From Xanthobacteraceae bacterium (GTDB lineage Bacteria > Pseudomonadota > Alphaproteobacteria > Rhizobiales > Xanthobacteraceae): a stretch of DNA of 14,261 nt. Both the position numbers and the translations under genes were made by a program. This document shows, piece after piece, positions 1-5,903 of this stretch. The notes under the pieces were generated by a model. That model was not told the origin of the DNA. It ran no database searches and was given only the letters and a program-made list of their open reading frames with translations. The stretch spans positions 1 to 14,261 of the forward strand of contig JASHRR010000139.1 in assembly GCA_030037185.1 (NCBI GenBank), given 5' to 3'. Numbering within the stretch: position 1 is the stretch's first letter; every line of letters begins with the position of its first letter.

Positions 1-788
1 AGTTGAAGGAACTAGAAGACGGTAAGGTTGACAACAACAGCCTCGACCAACGTAACCTGCGCAAGGACGGGTCGATCGTCTGGCTACGTCGGACCGTCAG
101 CTGCGTGCGCCGCAGCGATGGATCAATCGACTATTTCGTAAGCGTGGTCGAGGACATTTCCTCGCGCAAACAGGCCGAGGAGCGGATTGAGCTGCTGATG
201 CGTGAATCCCATCACCGCATCAAGAACATTCTCGGTCTCGTGCAGGCGGTTGCCCGCCAGACCGTGGCCAGGGAACCCGAACACTTCGTTGAGAGCTTCA
301 CTGAGCGCATCCAGGCGCTTGCGGCCAATCAGGACCTTCTGGTTAAGAACCAGTGGCAGGGGGCCGATGTCGAGGACCTTGTGCGGGTCCAACTCGCTCA
401 CTTTGCCGACCTGGTTGGTTCCCGCATTGCCGTGCACGGTCCGAGATTGCGCCTGAATGCTGGTGCCGCCCAGGCCGTCGGCCTTGCAGTTCACGAACTG
501 GCGACAAATGCCGGTAAATACGGCGCACTCTCAACGGATGCTGGCCGCGTTGAGGTGAGCTGGCAGCTCAACGATGATACCTACACGATGGGCTGGATCG
601 AGAGCAACGGACCGCCCGTTTCGCCACCGAGCCGCCGGGGCTTCGGCAGCACGGTCGTCGAGTCGATGGCGAAGCGCACTGTCGGCGGTGAGGTTGAGGC
701 TGATTACGCTCCCTCAGGTTTCCGGTGGCACTTGACCTGCCCAGCAGTGAATGCGCTTGAGGCAACGGCGGACATTCACAAAAGTTGA
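1..788 (+). CDS. HWE-family sensor histidine kinase, C-terminal part (5' end outside window)
   Basis: The reading frame is open at the left edge, so the N-terminus is missing. In the visible 261 residues, the end of a PAS/PAC domain comes first (KDGSIVWLRRTVS ... VEDISSRKQAEERI, about residues 21-62). The phosphoacceptor box follows (ESHHRIKNILGLVQAV, about 68-82; the likely phosphorylated His is the one directly before RIKN). The ATPase part has an N-box VHELATNAGKYGALS and a W-x-E motif (GWIESNGPPV), the His and WxE features that name the HWE family. It ends with a short glycine-rich box (RRGFGSTVVE). Such kinases autophosphorylate on His after PAS sensing and usually signal through single-domain or PhyR-type response regulators. 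No receiver domain or cognate regulator is visible here. The specific signal cannot be inferred. Confidence 0.93.
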   Translation, partial: LKELEDGKVDNNSLDQRNLRKDGSIVWLRRTVSCVRRSDGSIDYFVSVVEDISSRKQAEERIELLMRESHHRIKNILGLVQAVARQTVAREPEHFVESFTERIQALAANQDLLVKNQWQGADVEDLVRVQLAHFADLVGSRIAVHGPRLRLNAGAAQAVGLAVHELATNAGKYGALSTDAGRVEVSWQLNDDTYTMGWIESNGPPVSPPSRRGFGSTVVESMAKRTVGGEVEADYAPSGFRWHLTCPAVNALEATADIHKS

Positions 789-1224
789 CGGAAACGGCAC
801 TGTGGCCATCAGCCCGTCCTACGTCCCGTTGCAATAAGAACCATGAAATCAGGAGGTCTGACCTTCCGCTGGACTGAAGAGCAGTGCTGGGGCCCGACCC
901 GAACGAACGGTTGGCGTCAATCATCGGCAGCTCAGTGAGTATCGGCGCACTGTTGCGGTCGTTCGCCTGTGACCTGGTCCCGCTGCCGACAATGCAACAT
1001 AGGCAAGCCTATTGTCTCGATTGGCAATTGCTTTGTCGATTATCGGTTTCGTGGTGGGTATCGCCCTCGAAGGTTATTGAACGAAGGCTGGGAACTGGTG
1101 CCTGCAGTTTTGGCGGTAGTGGATAATCGCTATTTTAGGCTGAAGGTCTATTATTCGTGCAACCGCTTTCCGACTAATACCAGCTATGATTGATTCGCGC
1201 CGGGGCCATGATTCATGGGGGCCG
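789..1224. other. Intergenic stretch without convincing gene
   Basis: About 435 bases separate the kinase stop from the small CxxC gene. The open frames here are short, have atypical composition for this genome, and resemble no family I recognise. Base composition drops in GC around 1000-1200, which would fit a promoter region for the next gene, but I could not fix -35/-10 boxes with confidence. No tRNA or strong terminator was seen after the kinase. Confidence 0.5.
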
Positions 1225-1428
1225 ATGAATATGCCTGTTGGCGACGTGACTGTATGTTGTGCGTTCTGCAGCAAACGGCTGCCGACCTTGAATGGGGAAT
1301 TGCAGGCTTGGCGTTCCCCAGATGGGCAATTCTTCTGCGACGAATTCTGTGCTGATGATTACGACGAAGCACGCTTTCGTAGACGCTCATCGGCATCTGC
1401 ATCGCCGATGCAGGATGTAGGGGGATAG
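1225..1428 (+). CDS. Small putative zinc-binding protein (CxxC / CxxxC)
   Basis: A 67-residue protein if translation starts at ATG 1225, which has a GGGGG stretch 5 bases upstream. An in-frame ATG at 1186 would add 13 residues but has no visible ribosome binding site. The protein has Cys12-x-x-Cys15 (CCAFCSKRLP), then SPDGQFFCDEFCADD with Cys38-x-x-x-Cys42. This pairing of two cysteine knuckles around a small beta-rich core is typical of treble-clef-like zinc ribbons. The C-terminus is basic then serine-rich (FRRRSSASASP). I do not recognise a named family. It may bind zinc and perhaps nucleic acid or a partner protein, but that is inference from the cysteine pattern only. It stands alone, followed by an inverted repeat. 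Confidence 0.6.
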   Translation: MNMPVGDVTVCCAFCSKRLPTLNGELQAWRSPDGQFFCDEFCADDYDEARFRRRSSASASPMQDVGG

Positions 1429-1439
1429 CCCCCCAGCCG

Positions 1440-1462
1440 GTCGGGCTTAACAGTGGCCCGAC
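1440..1462. terminator. Inverted repeat after the small CxxC gene, weak terminator candidate
   Basis: GTCGGGC (1440-1446) pairs perfectly with GCCCGAC (1456-1462) around a 9-base loop, starting 12 bases after the stop at 1428. No T-tract follows, so termination would be inefficient or Rho-assisted. Confidence 0.3.
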
Positions 1463-1654
1463 GACCTAATCGCAGATTGGGGAGCGCGTCTGCCCTTACG
1501 ACGTCGGATCGCCTAAACATATTGCTGACAGTGCCAAACGTGGGCTCCGGCGGAAGGCAGTTTCTGATGCTGCATTCCAGTGGCAGCGGCGTCGGGCTGC
1601 CAGCCTATCCGCCATTGCGATAACCGATTTTGTCTTGCCAGACCAAAGCTGAAG

Positions 1655-1711
1655 GAGGCCGCCAATTACGGCGGCCTCAAGTCTGGGGAGGAACGCCCCG
1701 AAAAGGGCGTT
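1655..1711 (+). other. Two tandem GC-rich hairpins in an untranslated region
   Basis: Hairpin 1 is GAGGCCGCC (1655-1663) with GGCGGCCTC (1670-1678) and a 6-base loop. Hairpin 2 is AACGCCC (1692-1698) with GGGCGTT (1705-1711) and loop CGAAAA. They are followed 19 bases later by AAGGAGAT and then ATG 1738. The layout suits a structured leader, a transcription attenuator or a dispersed intergenic repeat. Only three T residues follow hairpin 2, so it is a poor intrinsic terminator. Confidence 0.45.
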
Positions 1712-1737
1712 TCCAGGCGTCCAAGGAGATGGACGTA

Positions 1738-1938
1738 ATGCCATTGGCAACTTCTATGCCAATCTCGATTGTGGCACGGACTTGCCGTCGCCGAACGCCG
1801 CTGCTGCGGCCGGCGTTGGATTCCCGTGTGGGGGGTCCCTGCGCATCTCGCCCCACACGGGCTCCGGCACCTTGGTCGAGCGTCACCCCAAAGGGGCCGG
1901 GGCTTTCAGCCGGATTGAAGGTACTTACCTTGCGGTAG
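1738..1938 (+). CDS. Possible 66-residue leader or small ORF with strong ribosome binding site
   Basis: The ATG at 1738 sits behind AAGGAGAT, one of the best Shine-Dalgarno matches in the window. The peptide begins MPLATSMPISIVARTC and then becomes arginine- and proline-rich. No family is recognised. The frame runs through a long perfect inverted repeat (1823-1861), and the later residues look non-natural, so only the first 20 or so may be meaningful. It ends 11 bases before the ATG of the ligase gene at 1950. It may therefore act as a leader peptide for it, or be chance. Confidence 0.2.
   Translation: MPLATSMPISIVARTCRRRTPLLRPALDSRVGGPCASRPTRAPAPWSSVTPKGPGLSAGLKVLTLR
1823..1861. repeat. Perfect 11-bp inverted repeat upstream of ligase
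   Basis: CCCGTGTGGGG (1823-1833) and CCCCACACGGG (1851-1861) are exact reverse complements around a 17-base loop. The feature lies 88 bases before the ligase start. No T-tract follows on either strand. It could be a stable mRNA leader hairpin, an operator, or part of a palindromic repeat family. Confidence 0.5.
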
Positions 1939-1949
1939 ATACTTGCCGC

Positions 1950-2606
1950 ATGGCCATCAGGATTAATCGTCTTCCGGCCGGCTTCGTCATTCCTGCCCAA
2001 CCGGTCCTAGCGTCAAAACCGCCCTCCGGCGCCAATTGGGTCCACGAAATCAAACATGACGGCTACCGAATTATGGTCCGCCGGGACGGCCCCACAGTGC
2101 GGCTTTACAGCCGCAACGCCTATGATTGGACTGTGCGACTGTCAGCCATTGCGGCTGCTGCTGAGCAGATCAAGGCCAAGAGCTTCACGATTGATGGCGA
2201 GGCGGTTGTGCTCGGTCCTGACGGCTTGTCACGGTTCGAGGAGTTGTCCCGTCGTGAAGCCGCTCGAACCGCGATCCTCTACGCCTTCGACCTTATCGAG
2301 CATGACGGCGAGGACCTGCGCAAGCGGCCGCTCCTTGACCGGAAGTCTGCGCTGGCGCGGCTGTTGCGCGACACTGAAGCGGTTATCCTGCTGAACAAAC
2401 ACATTGCCGAAGATGGGCCTACGGTGTTCGCCCATGCGTGCCAGCTTGGGGCCGAGGGCATTGTTTCCAAAAGGGTGGACGGTACCTATCGATCCGGCCC
2501 AAGCCGTGTGTGGATCAAGGTCCGCAATCCGGCCAGCACGGCGGTGCAGCGGGAGCGAGGCGAGATCTGGAATCGACGCCCCAGGCAGCCAGCGGTGAAG
2601 CGATGA
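1950..2606 (+). CDS. ATP-dependent DNA ligase, standalone adenylation domain
   Basis: A 218-residue protein carrying the nucleotidyltransferase motifs of ATP-dependent polynucleotide ligases. Motif I is IKHDGYR with the lysine that receives AMP at residue 35. The IDGEAVV motif (about 81-87) holds a metal/ATP acidic residue. ILYAFDLIEHDG (109-120) is next, then EGIVSKR (169-175), and WIKVRN with Lys190 as motif V. The sequence ends soon after motif V, so the OB-fold with motif VI found in LigC/LigD-type ligases is missing and the protein is unusually short. The start at ATG 1950 is chosen because LPAGFVIPAQPVLASKPPSG is the usual entry into the domain and the upstream frame is arginine/proline-rich leader. 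Its stop overlaps the ATG of the next small gene (ATGA), implying translational coupling. The adenylation step looks intact; nick sealing alone is uncertain. Confidence 0.85.
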   Translation: MAIRINRLPAGFVIPAQPVLASKPPSGANWVHEIKHDGYRIMVRRDGPTVRLYSRNAYDWTVRLSAIAAAAEQIKAKSFTIDGEAVVLGPDGLSRFEELSRREAARTAILYAFDLIEHDGEDLRKRPLLDRKSALARLLRDTEAVILLNKHIAEDGPTVFAHACQLGAEGIVSKRVDGTYRSGPSRVWIKVRNPASTAVQRERGEIWNRRPRQPAVKR

Positions 2607-2820
2607 CCCGCCGTAAGGGCGAAATCACCTGCAATGATCTCAAACGCAAATGGCCGCGTCACGTGTCGCTTCCGGCCGAAAAGGTGTAGGACCCAGTGAA
2701 CAGACAGGCGATATCTTGCGCTGCCGGTGTCCTATCGGCGGCGCAGGTGACGTACTCCATACGCCGCGATGACACTGACTTCGAGGTGTTCTGCTTTGCT
2801 AAGTCGCCGAACGCTTTGCA
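2603..2820 (+). pseudogene. Small ligase-coupled gene, copy 1, interrupted by in-frame TAG
   Basis: ATG 2603 overlaps the ligase stop as ATGA and opens a basic peptide, MTRRKGEITCNDLKRKWPRH. The frame hits TAG at 2687-2689 after 28 codons. The same frame then continues open with [19 protein letters not shown] and [10 protein letters not shown]. This second part matches the remnant at 4448-4593, which shows that the protein once ran past the TAG. Similarity to copy 2 fades after about 2820, where the C-terminus seems scrambled by small indels. From memory, a roughly 85-residue uncharacterised protein of this type recurs in Bradyrhizobium; I could not check that here. Function is unknown; coupling to the ligase suggests an accessory role. 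The alternatives are a true 28-residue peptide or stop-codon readthrough. Confidence 0.6.
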
Positions 2821-2886
2821 CGGAGGCGGTTTGAGGCTGTTGTCTTTTGCGACTTTCCGGCCAAGAATGCGCCGGCATAGTCATTG

Positions 2887-2915
2887 TTGGCGGTTGCCGC
2901 TCCACCGCCTATGAA
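2887..2915 (+). promoter_or_regulatory. Candidate housekeeping promoter for an sRNA
   Basis: TTGGCG (2887-2892) and TATGAA (2910-2915) are separated by exactly 17 bases. Initiation about 6-7 bases downstream would fall at 2921-2922, the very base of the first hairpin of the structured region that follows. Two mismatches to TTGACA and two to TATAAT make it moderate on its own; the position strengthens it. Confidence 0.4.
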
Positions 2916-2919
2916 CAGC

Positions 2920-3051
2920 GGTCCCGATCTCCCGCGGCAATACGGGACGGGAGACCGGGACCTTGCTCTCGTAATGGAGAGCAGGTCGAACTTGTAAGTA
3001 GATCACGTATTGACTGTGTCCCCCGTATAGGGGACATTGACGTGTTTTTTT
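2920..3051 (+). ncRNA. Putative small regulatory RNA with intrinsic terminator
   Basis: About 130 bases contain a run of strong stems. Stem 1 is GGTCCCG (2920-2926) with CGGGACC (2956-2962), continued after a 2x2 internal loop by CTCCCG (2929-2934) with CGGGAG (2948-2953). Stem 2 is TGCTCTC (2964-2970) with GAGAGCA (2977-2983) and a 6-base loop. Stem 3 is TGTCCCC (3017-3023) with GGGGACA (3030-3036) and a lower stem CACGT/ACGTG, directly followed by seven T residues. A promoter-like pair sits just upstream. No protein frame in this segment looks coding. The arrangement (promoter, structured body, terminal stem with T-tract) is that of a stand-alone trans-acting sRNA. I cannot assign it to a known family. 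An alternative is an attenuated leader of the LuxR gene downstream. Confidence 0.5.
3004..3051 (+). terminator. Rho-independent terminator
   Basis: CACGT (3004-3008) pairs with ACGTG (3040-3044), enclosing the perfect 7-bp stem TGTCCCC/GGGGACA with loop CGTATA. T7 (3045-3051) follows the lower stem immediately. It is the clearest intrinsic terminator in the window. It would end the putative sRNA or the ligase transcript and insulate the LuxR gene. Confidence 0.7.
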
Positions 3052-3291
3052 AAAGGGCTTGATTAGCCAAGAGATTCAATGCTCAAGCGGCCTCGATGGC
3101 ACGCTCGGCAAGGAAGCCGGCGGCGCATCGGTCAAGGTCCGGGTGGGTGGCAAGCCGCAATGCTAAAAGTAATGGCGAGCCGTCGGTTCGGCGCCGGATG
3201 GCCGCACGTAGGACGGGCAAACGATAAGCCGGCGAAATCACCCGTGCTTACCTCCGGCGAGAAGAACCAAACAATGGGGCGAGGAATCGCA

Positions 3292-4359
3292 ATGATCGAT
3301 GAGTCTGACAGGCTGATTGGCCTAATCTATGAGGGAATTGCGGATGACGTTCATTGGGGCGCTGCGCTCGAACGAGTTGCAGCGTTTGTAGGAGCTATCG
3401 GTATCGGGCTAGGAATGCAGGATATGGAGTCCCACCAGTTCCGCGGGCTAGCGAGTCGCGGCATTGATTTAGACTTGTCTGATAGGTATCGGCGCCTCGC
3501 GCCGACCAACAAAATATGGATTGAGATCGGACGGCGTCGTCAACCACTAACCGATCGGATGGTGATGCCGAAGGCGGACTTTCTTCGAAGCGAGCTTTAC
3601 GCGGATTGGTTCAGGCCGCAAGGGTTCCAAGGCGTGATGGCGGCTCCGGCGCTATTCAAGAACAAGGCCTCAGCCGTCCTTGTGACATTTCGGGACAGGC
3701 GACGTGAGGATTTTGAACACGCCGACCTTAAGAAGATTAGGGGCCTTGCCTACCATTTCGGTCAAGCGTTGAGTATGCGCGTAGACCGCGAACGAGCGGA
3801 GCAAGAGTTTGCCGCTGCAAAGATGGTTCTGGATGGAATTCCTGACGCCATTCTATTTGTTGATCGTATTGCGCGGCTACAGCATGTAAATACAGTAGGT
3901 CGGATCACTTTAGATAAAGGCACTGTAATACGAAGGTTGCGTAACGGTCGACTCGAAATCCGAGACCGGCAGGCCGATCAATTGTTGACAGCTATGATAT
4001 CAGATGCGCGGGGCGGCGAGATCCGCTTGGCAGGGTACGAATTAGGAAGGTTTGTAATCCGAGTACAGCCTTGCATGAGAGGTCCGGGCGGCAGCGACAC
4101 AGGGGTTATGATTATCAGAATTACTGATCTCAATCGAAAGGGCGAACCACCAACGGCGGTTCGAGTGCATGAACGACTTGGGTTGTCCCTTCGACAGTCT
4201 GAAGTCATTGTCGAGTTGGCAAGAGGCGGCACCGAGGCGACGGTAGCGCAGAAGCTCGGCATCAAGGGATCAACTGTGCATGAGCACATCCGTCGGGTCT
4301 ATGACAGGCTTGAAGTTAGAAACAGGGCTGAGCTAATCGCGCTGCTTTCCAAGCTTTAG
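3292..4359 (+). CDS. LuxR-family transcriptional regulator with PAS-like sensor
   Basis: A 355-residue DNA-binding regulator. The C-terminal 65 residues are a LuxR/GerE helix-turn-helix: LGLSLRQSEVIVELARGG, then VAQKLGIKGSTVHEHIRRVY and the closing LEVRNRAELIALLSKL. A PAS-like segment precedes it (KMVLDGIPDAILFVDRIARL, about 182-201). The first 170 residues have no acyl-homoserine-lactone domain that I can recognise, so a quorum-sensing role is not supported. ATG 3292 is preferred because GAGGA lies 6 bases upstream; ATG 3274 is an alternative, and the frame upstream of that looks untranslated. The gene is clearly less GC-rich than its neighbours, with many A/T third positions, suggesting recent acquisition. 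It stands alone between two degenerate copies of a small gene. Targets are unknown. Confidence 0.85.
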   Translation: MIDESDRLIGLIYEGIADDVHWGAALERVAAFVGAIGIGLGMQDMESHQFRGLASRGIDLDLSDRYRRLAPTNKIWIEIGRRRQPLTDRMVMPKADFLRSELYADWFRPQGFQGVMAAPALFKNKASAVLVTFRDRRREDFEHADLKKIRGLAYHFGQALSMRVDRERAEQEFAAAKMVLDGIPDAILFVDRIARLQHVNTVGRITLDKGTVIRRLRNGRLEIRDRQADQLLTAMISDARGGEIRLAGYELGRFVIRVQPCMRGPGGSDTGVMIIRITDLNRKGEPPTAVRVHERLGLSLRQSEVIVELARGGTEATVAQKLGIKGSTVHEHIRRVYDRLEVRNRAELIALLSKL

Positions 4360-4447
4360 GTTAGACCCGTAGTGCACTGATCGACAAATCGAGACGATCT
4401 TCTCTTCGCTACCGGCCGCCGCTTCACGCTCCAATTGCCGCTACCGG

Positions 4448-4593
4448 TGCGCTGCCGGTCTGCTATCGGCGGCGCCGCCCCCATGCGCCGCGATGACAGC
4501 GACTTCGTGGTGTTCAGCTTCTCCAAGTCAGAAGACGCGGAGGCCTTTGCGGAGCACTTCGGTGGGAAGCGGCTGCCGGTGACCTGGCAGTGA
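4448..4593 (+). pseudogene. Small ligase-linked gene, copy 2, frameshifted 3' remnant
   Basis: Bases 4448-4529 align with 2717-2805 of copy 1 at roughly 80% identity by eye, with a 7-base gap near 4475. Before the gap the frame reads CAAGLLSAA; after it, in another frame, MRRDDSDFVVFSFSKSEDAE, ending FGGKRLPVTWQ and TGA at 4591-4593. This 3' part appears better preserved than in copy 1 and gives the likely ancestral C-terminus. The first third of the gene (the MTRRKGE part) is absent, so there is no usable start. An independent protein starting at ATG 4483 (36 residues) is possible but has no good ribosome binding site. Confidence 0.6.
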
Positions 4594-4639
4594 CCCCGAA
4601 AGCAGGCGGGGAGACCCTGAAGGCTGCCTTTTGATTGCC

Positions 4640-4852
4640 ACGGAGTCGACCTGCTCGATGTTGAGTGCCCCGCGCAGGAAGGCTCGCTTAGCATAGCCGG
4701 CCTCCCAGATGTTGAGCGCCGCGGGGCAGTCAATGCAGGTACATCCGCATTTCTGCCGATGTCATCGCCAACTGAAACTCAGCCGTCAGCCGGCTCAATT
4801 CGGCTTCCAGCAGGGCTATCCGTTCCCCCCGGGGGGCAATTCGCGGGGCCAT
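4640..4852 (-). pseudogene. Frameshifted remnant of an unrecognised protein
   Basis: On the minus strand ATG 4852 opens a 40-residue frame containing an amphipathic helix (ERIALLEAELSRLTAEFQLA, then MTSAEMRMYLH), stopping at 4730. One base out of frame, the strand continues with CIDCPAALNIWEAGYAKRAF and LRGALNIEQVDSVAIKR. Both segments show strong G/C third positions and natural residue order, unlike the other frames. This suggests one ancestral protein broken by a single-base indel near 4733-4738. It was probably an N-terminal coiled coil followed by a Cys-containing segment. The family is unknown. The remnant overlaps nothing else convincing, though its 3' tail approaches the plus-strand copy-2 remnant. 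Confidence 0.35.
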
Positions 4853-5183
4853 ACCAGCGGGCCAACTTCCATGACAGAGCCAGTCTCGTCATCACCACCA
4901 TGCCGCTCTTGCGCGCGCGTAGTTACGGTGAACCCCAGCCGTGGCGGTAGAGGTGGAGCGCGGCAGCGCACCTTGCGGAACCGATCGGGTGTAGCTGCCT
5001 CGCGATGTTGCTTGCCGGGGCGACCCGTGAAAGGACCTTGTGGGCCACCGGCATCATGGCCCCGCCTTCTAGTCCGCTCCAGGCTGATATTCGTTCCGGG
5101 TGCCGCCGCCAAATCGCCCACATTATATGGGCAACCCTAGATAGTAGCGTGGCTATCGCGATCCTGGCGTGGAGAGGGAACGC
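4853..5183. other. Intergenic stretch with no supported gene
   Basis: Several overlapping open frames exist on both strands because stop codons are rare in GC-rich DNA, but none has a good start, a motif, or a consistent third-position bias. A short GCCCA/TGGGC inverted repeat near 5117-5133 surrounds an AT-rich core upstream of the membrane-protein gene and may mark its promoter region. Confidence 0.4.
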
Positions 5184-5480
5184 ATGCTGTCCGACAAATT
5201 ATGGCAAATCGTGAGGCCCGTCGATTGGCACGTAATGACTGACGAATACAAGGCGTTGGCGATCGGCACATTTGTGATCGCGGCGATCCTAATATGGAAT
5301 AGAACTCGGATCCTGAAGCGAATGCGCACAATTGAGAGCCGACTGGATAAAATAGAAAAGGAAATCGATATGTTGAAAATGCAAGAAACCCGCCGGTTCT
5401 TGACTGAGCTGAACGTGAAACCCGAAGCGGGTGGTGCTGTTGCAGCGCTGGCGACGTCGCCTTCCACTACGCCTCCCTAG
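5184..5480 (+). CDS. Small single-pass membrane protein with C-terminal coiled coil
   Basis: A 98-residue protein. ATG 5184 follows GGAGAGGG by 5 bases, a clear ribosome binding site; an in-frame GTG at 5169 lies upstream of that site and is rejected. After a polar N-terminus (MLSDKLWQIVRPVDWHVMTD) there is one hydrophobic segment, ALAIGTFVIAAILIWN (about residues 24-39), flanked by basic residues on the cytoplasmic side. A charged heptad-like helix follows (MRTIESRLDKIEKEIDMLKM, about 47-66), and an Ala/Pro/Thr-rich tail. The architecture suggests an inner-membrane anchor with a cytosolic coiled coil for partner binding. No named family is recognised. It has no operon partner; the minus-strand frame at 5483-5629 converges on its stop. 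Confidence 0.65.
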   Translation: MLSDKLWQIVRPVDWHVMTDEYKALAIGTFVIAAILIWNRTRILKRMRTIESRLDKIEKEIDMLKMQETRRFLTELNVKPEAGGAVAALATSPSTTPP

Positions 5481-5482
5481 AC

Positions 5483-5629
5483 CTACTCGGGCGGCGGCGA
5501 GCTCAACTGCAATCCTCCACCAATATTGAACAGCAACATAGCGCAACGATTAGGATCATCAAATCGATGTCCGTCCACGTTCGGCGCAGGCCGACTCGGC
5601 GGCGGTCCGTGGGGTGGGTCCGTGGCCAC
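5483..5629 (-). CDS. Possible 48-residue proline-rich small protein
   Basis: A minus-strand GTG at 5629 is preceded by GGAAG about 6 bases upstream and opens a 48-codon frame. It starts MATDPPHGPPPSRPAPNVDG and ends with MLLFNIGGGLQLSSPPPE. The middle reads like a natural protein (HRFDDPNRC), while the ends are proline-rich. Its stop lies 2 bases from the stop of the convergent membrane-protein gene. No family is recognised. It could also be the C-terminal scrap of a larger lost gene, since other minus-strand remnants lie upstream. Confidence 0.3.
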   Translation of the reverse strand: MATDPPHGPPPSRPAPNVDGHRFDDPNRCAMLLFNIGGGLQLSSPPPE

Positions 5630-5691
5630 TCTTTGCTTCCGATGACAGTCTTGACGCTAACCCGCTTTCGGCTTCGCGCGGCTACCCAAGC

Positions 5692-5903
5692 TTAGTGCCG
5701 CGCGAATCCTACAATGACCCAACCCAACCCTCCAAAGATTCCGCACACTGCGAGGCACGCCGCGCCAGTAATTCCAAGGCCGATCGCAATCGTGAGCGCC
5801 GCGGAACGACCGCCTCAGTATTGAAGCGTGATGGTGGCGCAAGTCCTACCTTGGCATCGGTGAGAAGCCGGCCCTTCGGTAGAGGGATCAAGTCATCGAA
5901 CAT
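5692..5903 (-). pseudogene. Frameshifted remnant ending in a glycine-rich membrane segment
   Basis: ATG 5903 opens MFDDLIPLPKGRLLTDAKVG and LAPPSRFNTE. One base out of phase, after a TGA at 5815-5817, the strand reads GGRSAALTIAIGLGITGAAC, then LAVCGIFGGLGWVIVGFARH and TAA at 5692. The second part is an unmistakable hydrophobic, Gly-rich membrane helix or hairpin that appears only in that frame. A one-base deletion near 5815 would restore a single 70-residue frame. The first ATG overlaps the upstream minus-strand frame by 11 bases. Its function is unknown. The first-frame continuation (64 residues, arginine-rich) looks non-natural. Confidence 0.4.

Noticed and set aside
1468..1650. Open plus-strand phase reading IGERVCPYDVGSPKHIADSA
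   Set aside because: Looks mildly coding, but there is no start codon, no ribosome binding site and no family; not enough to call a gene.
2964..3000. tRNA-like look (stem with 6-base loop followed by GGTCGAA)
   Set aside because: There is no acceptor stem, the anticodon loop is the wrong size and the T-arm consensus is not met; the segment fits better as part of the sRNA candidate.
4825..4836. CCCCCCGGGGGG palindrome
   Set aside because: Simple G/C run inside a probable minus-strand coding remnant; not evidence of a regulatory site by itself.
4709..5140. Plus-strand frame of 143 codons
   Set aside because: Cys/Arg/Pro/Ser-rich with no motif and poor third-position bias; part of it is antisense to a better minus-strand coding trace.
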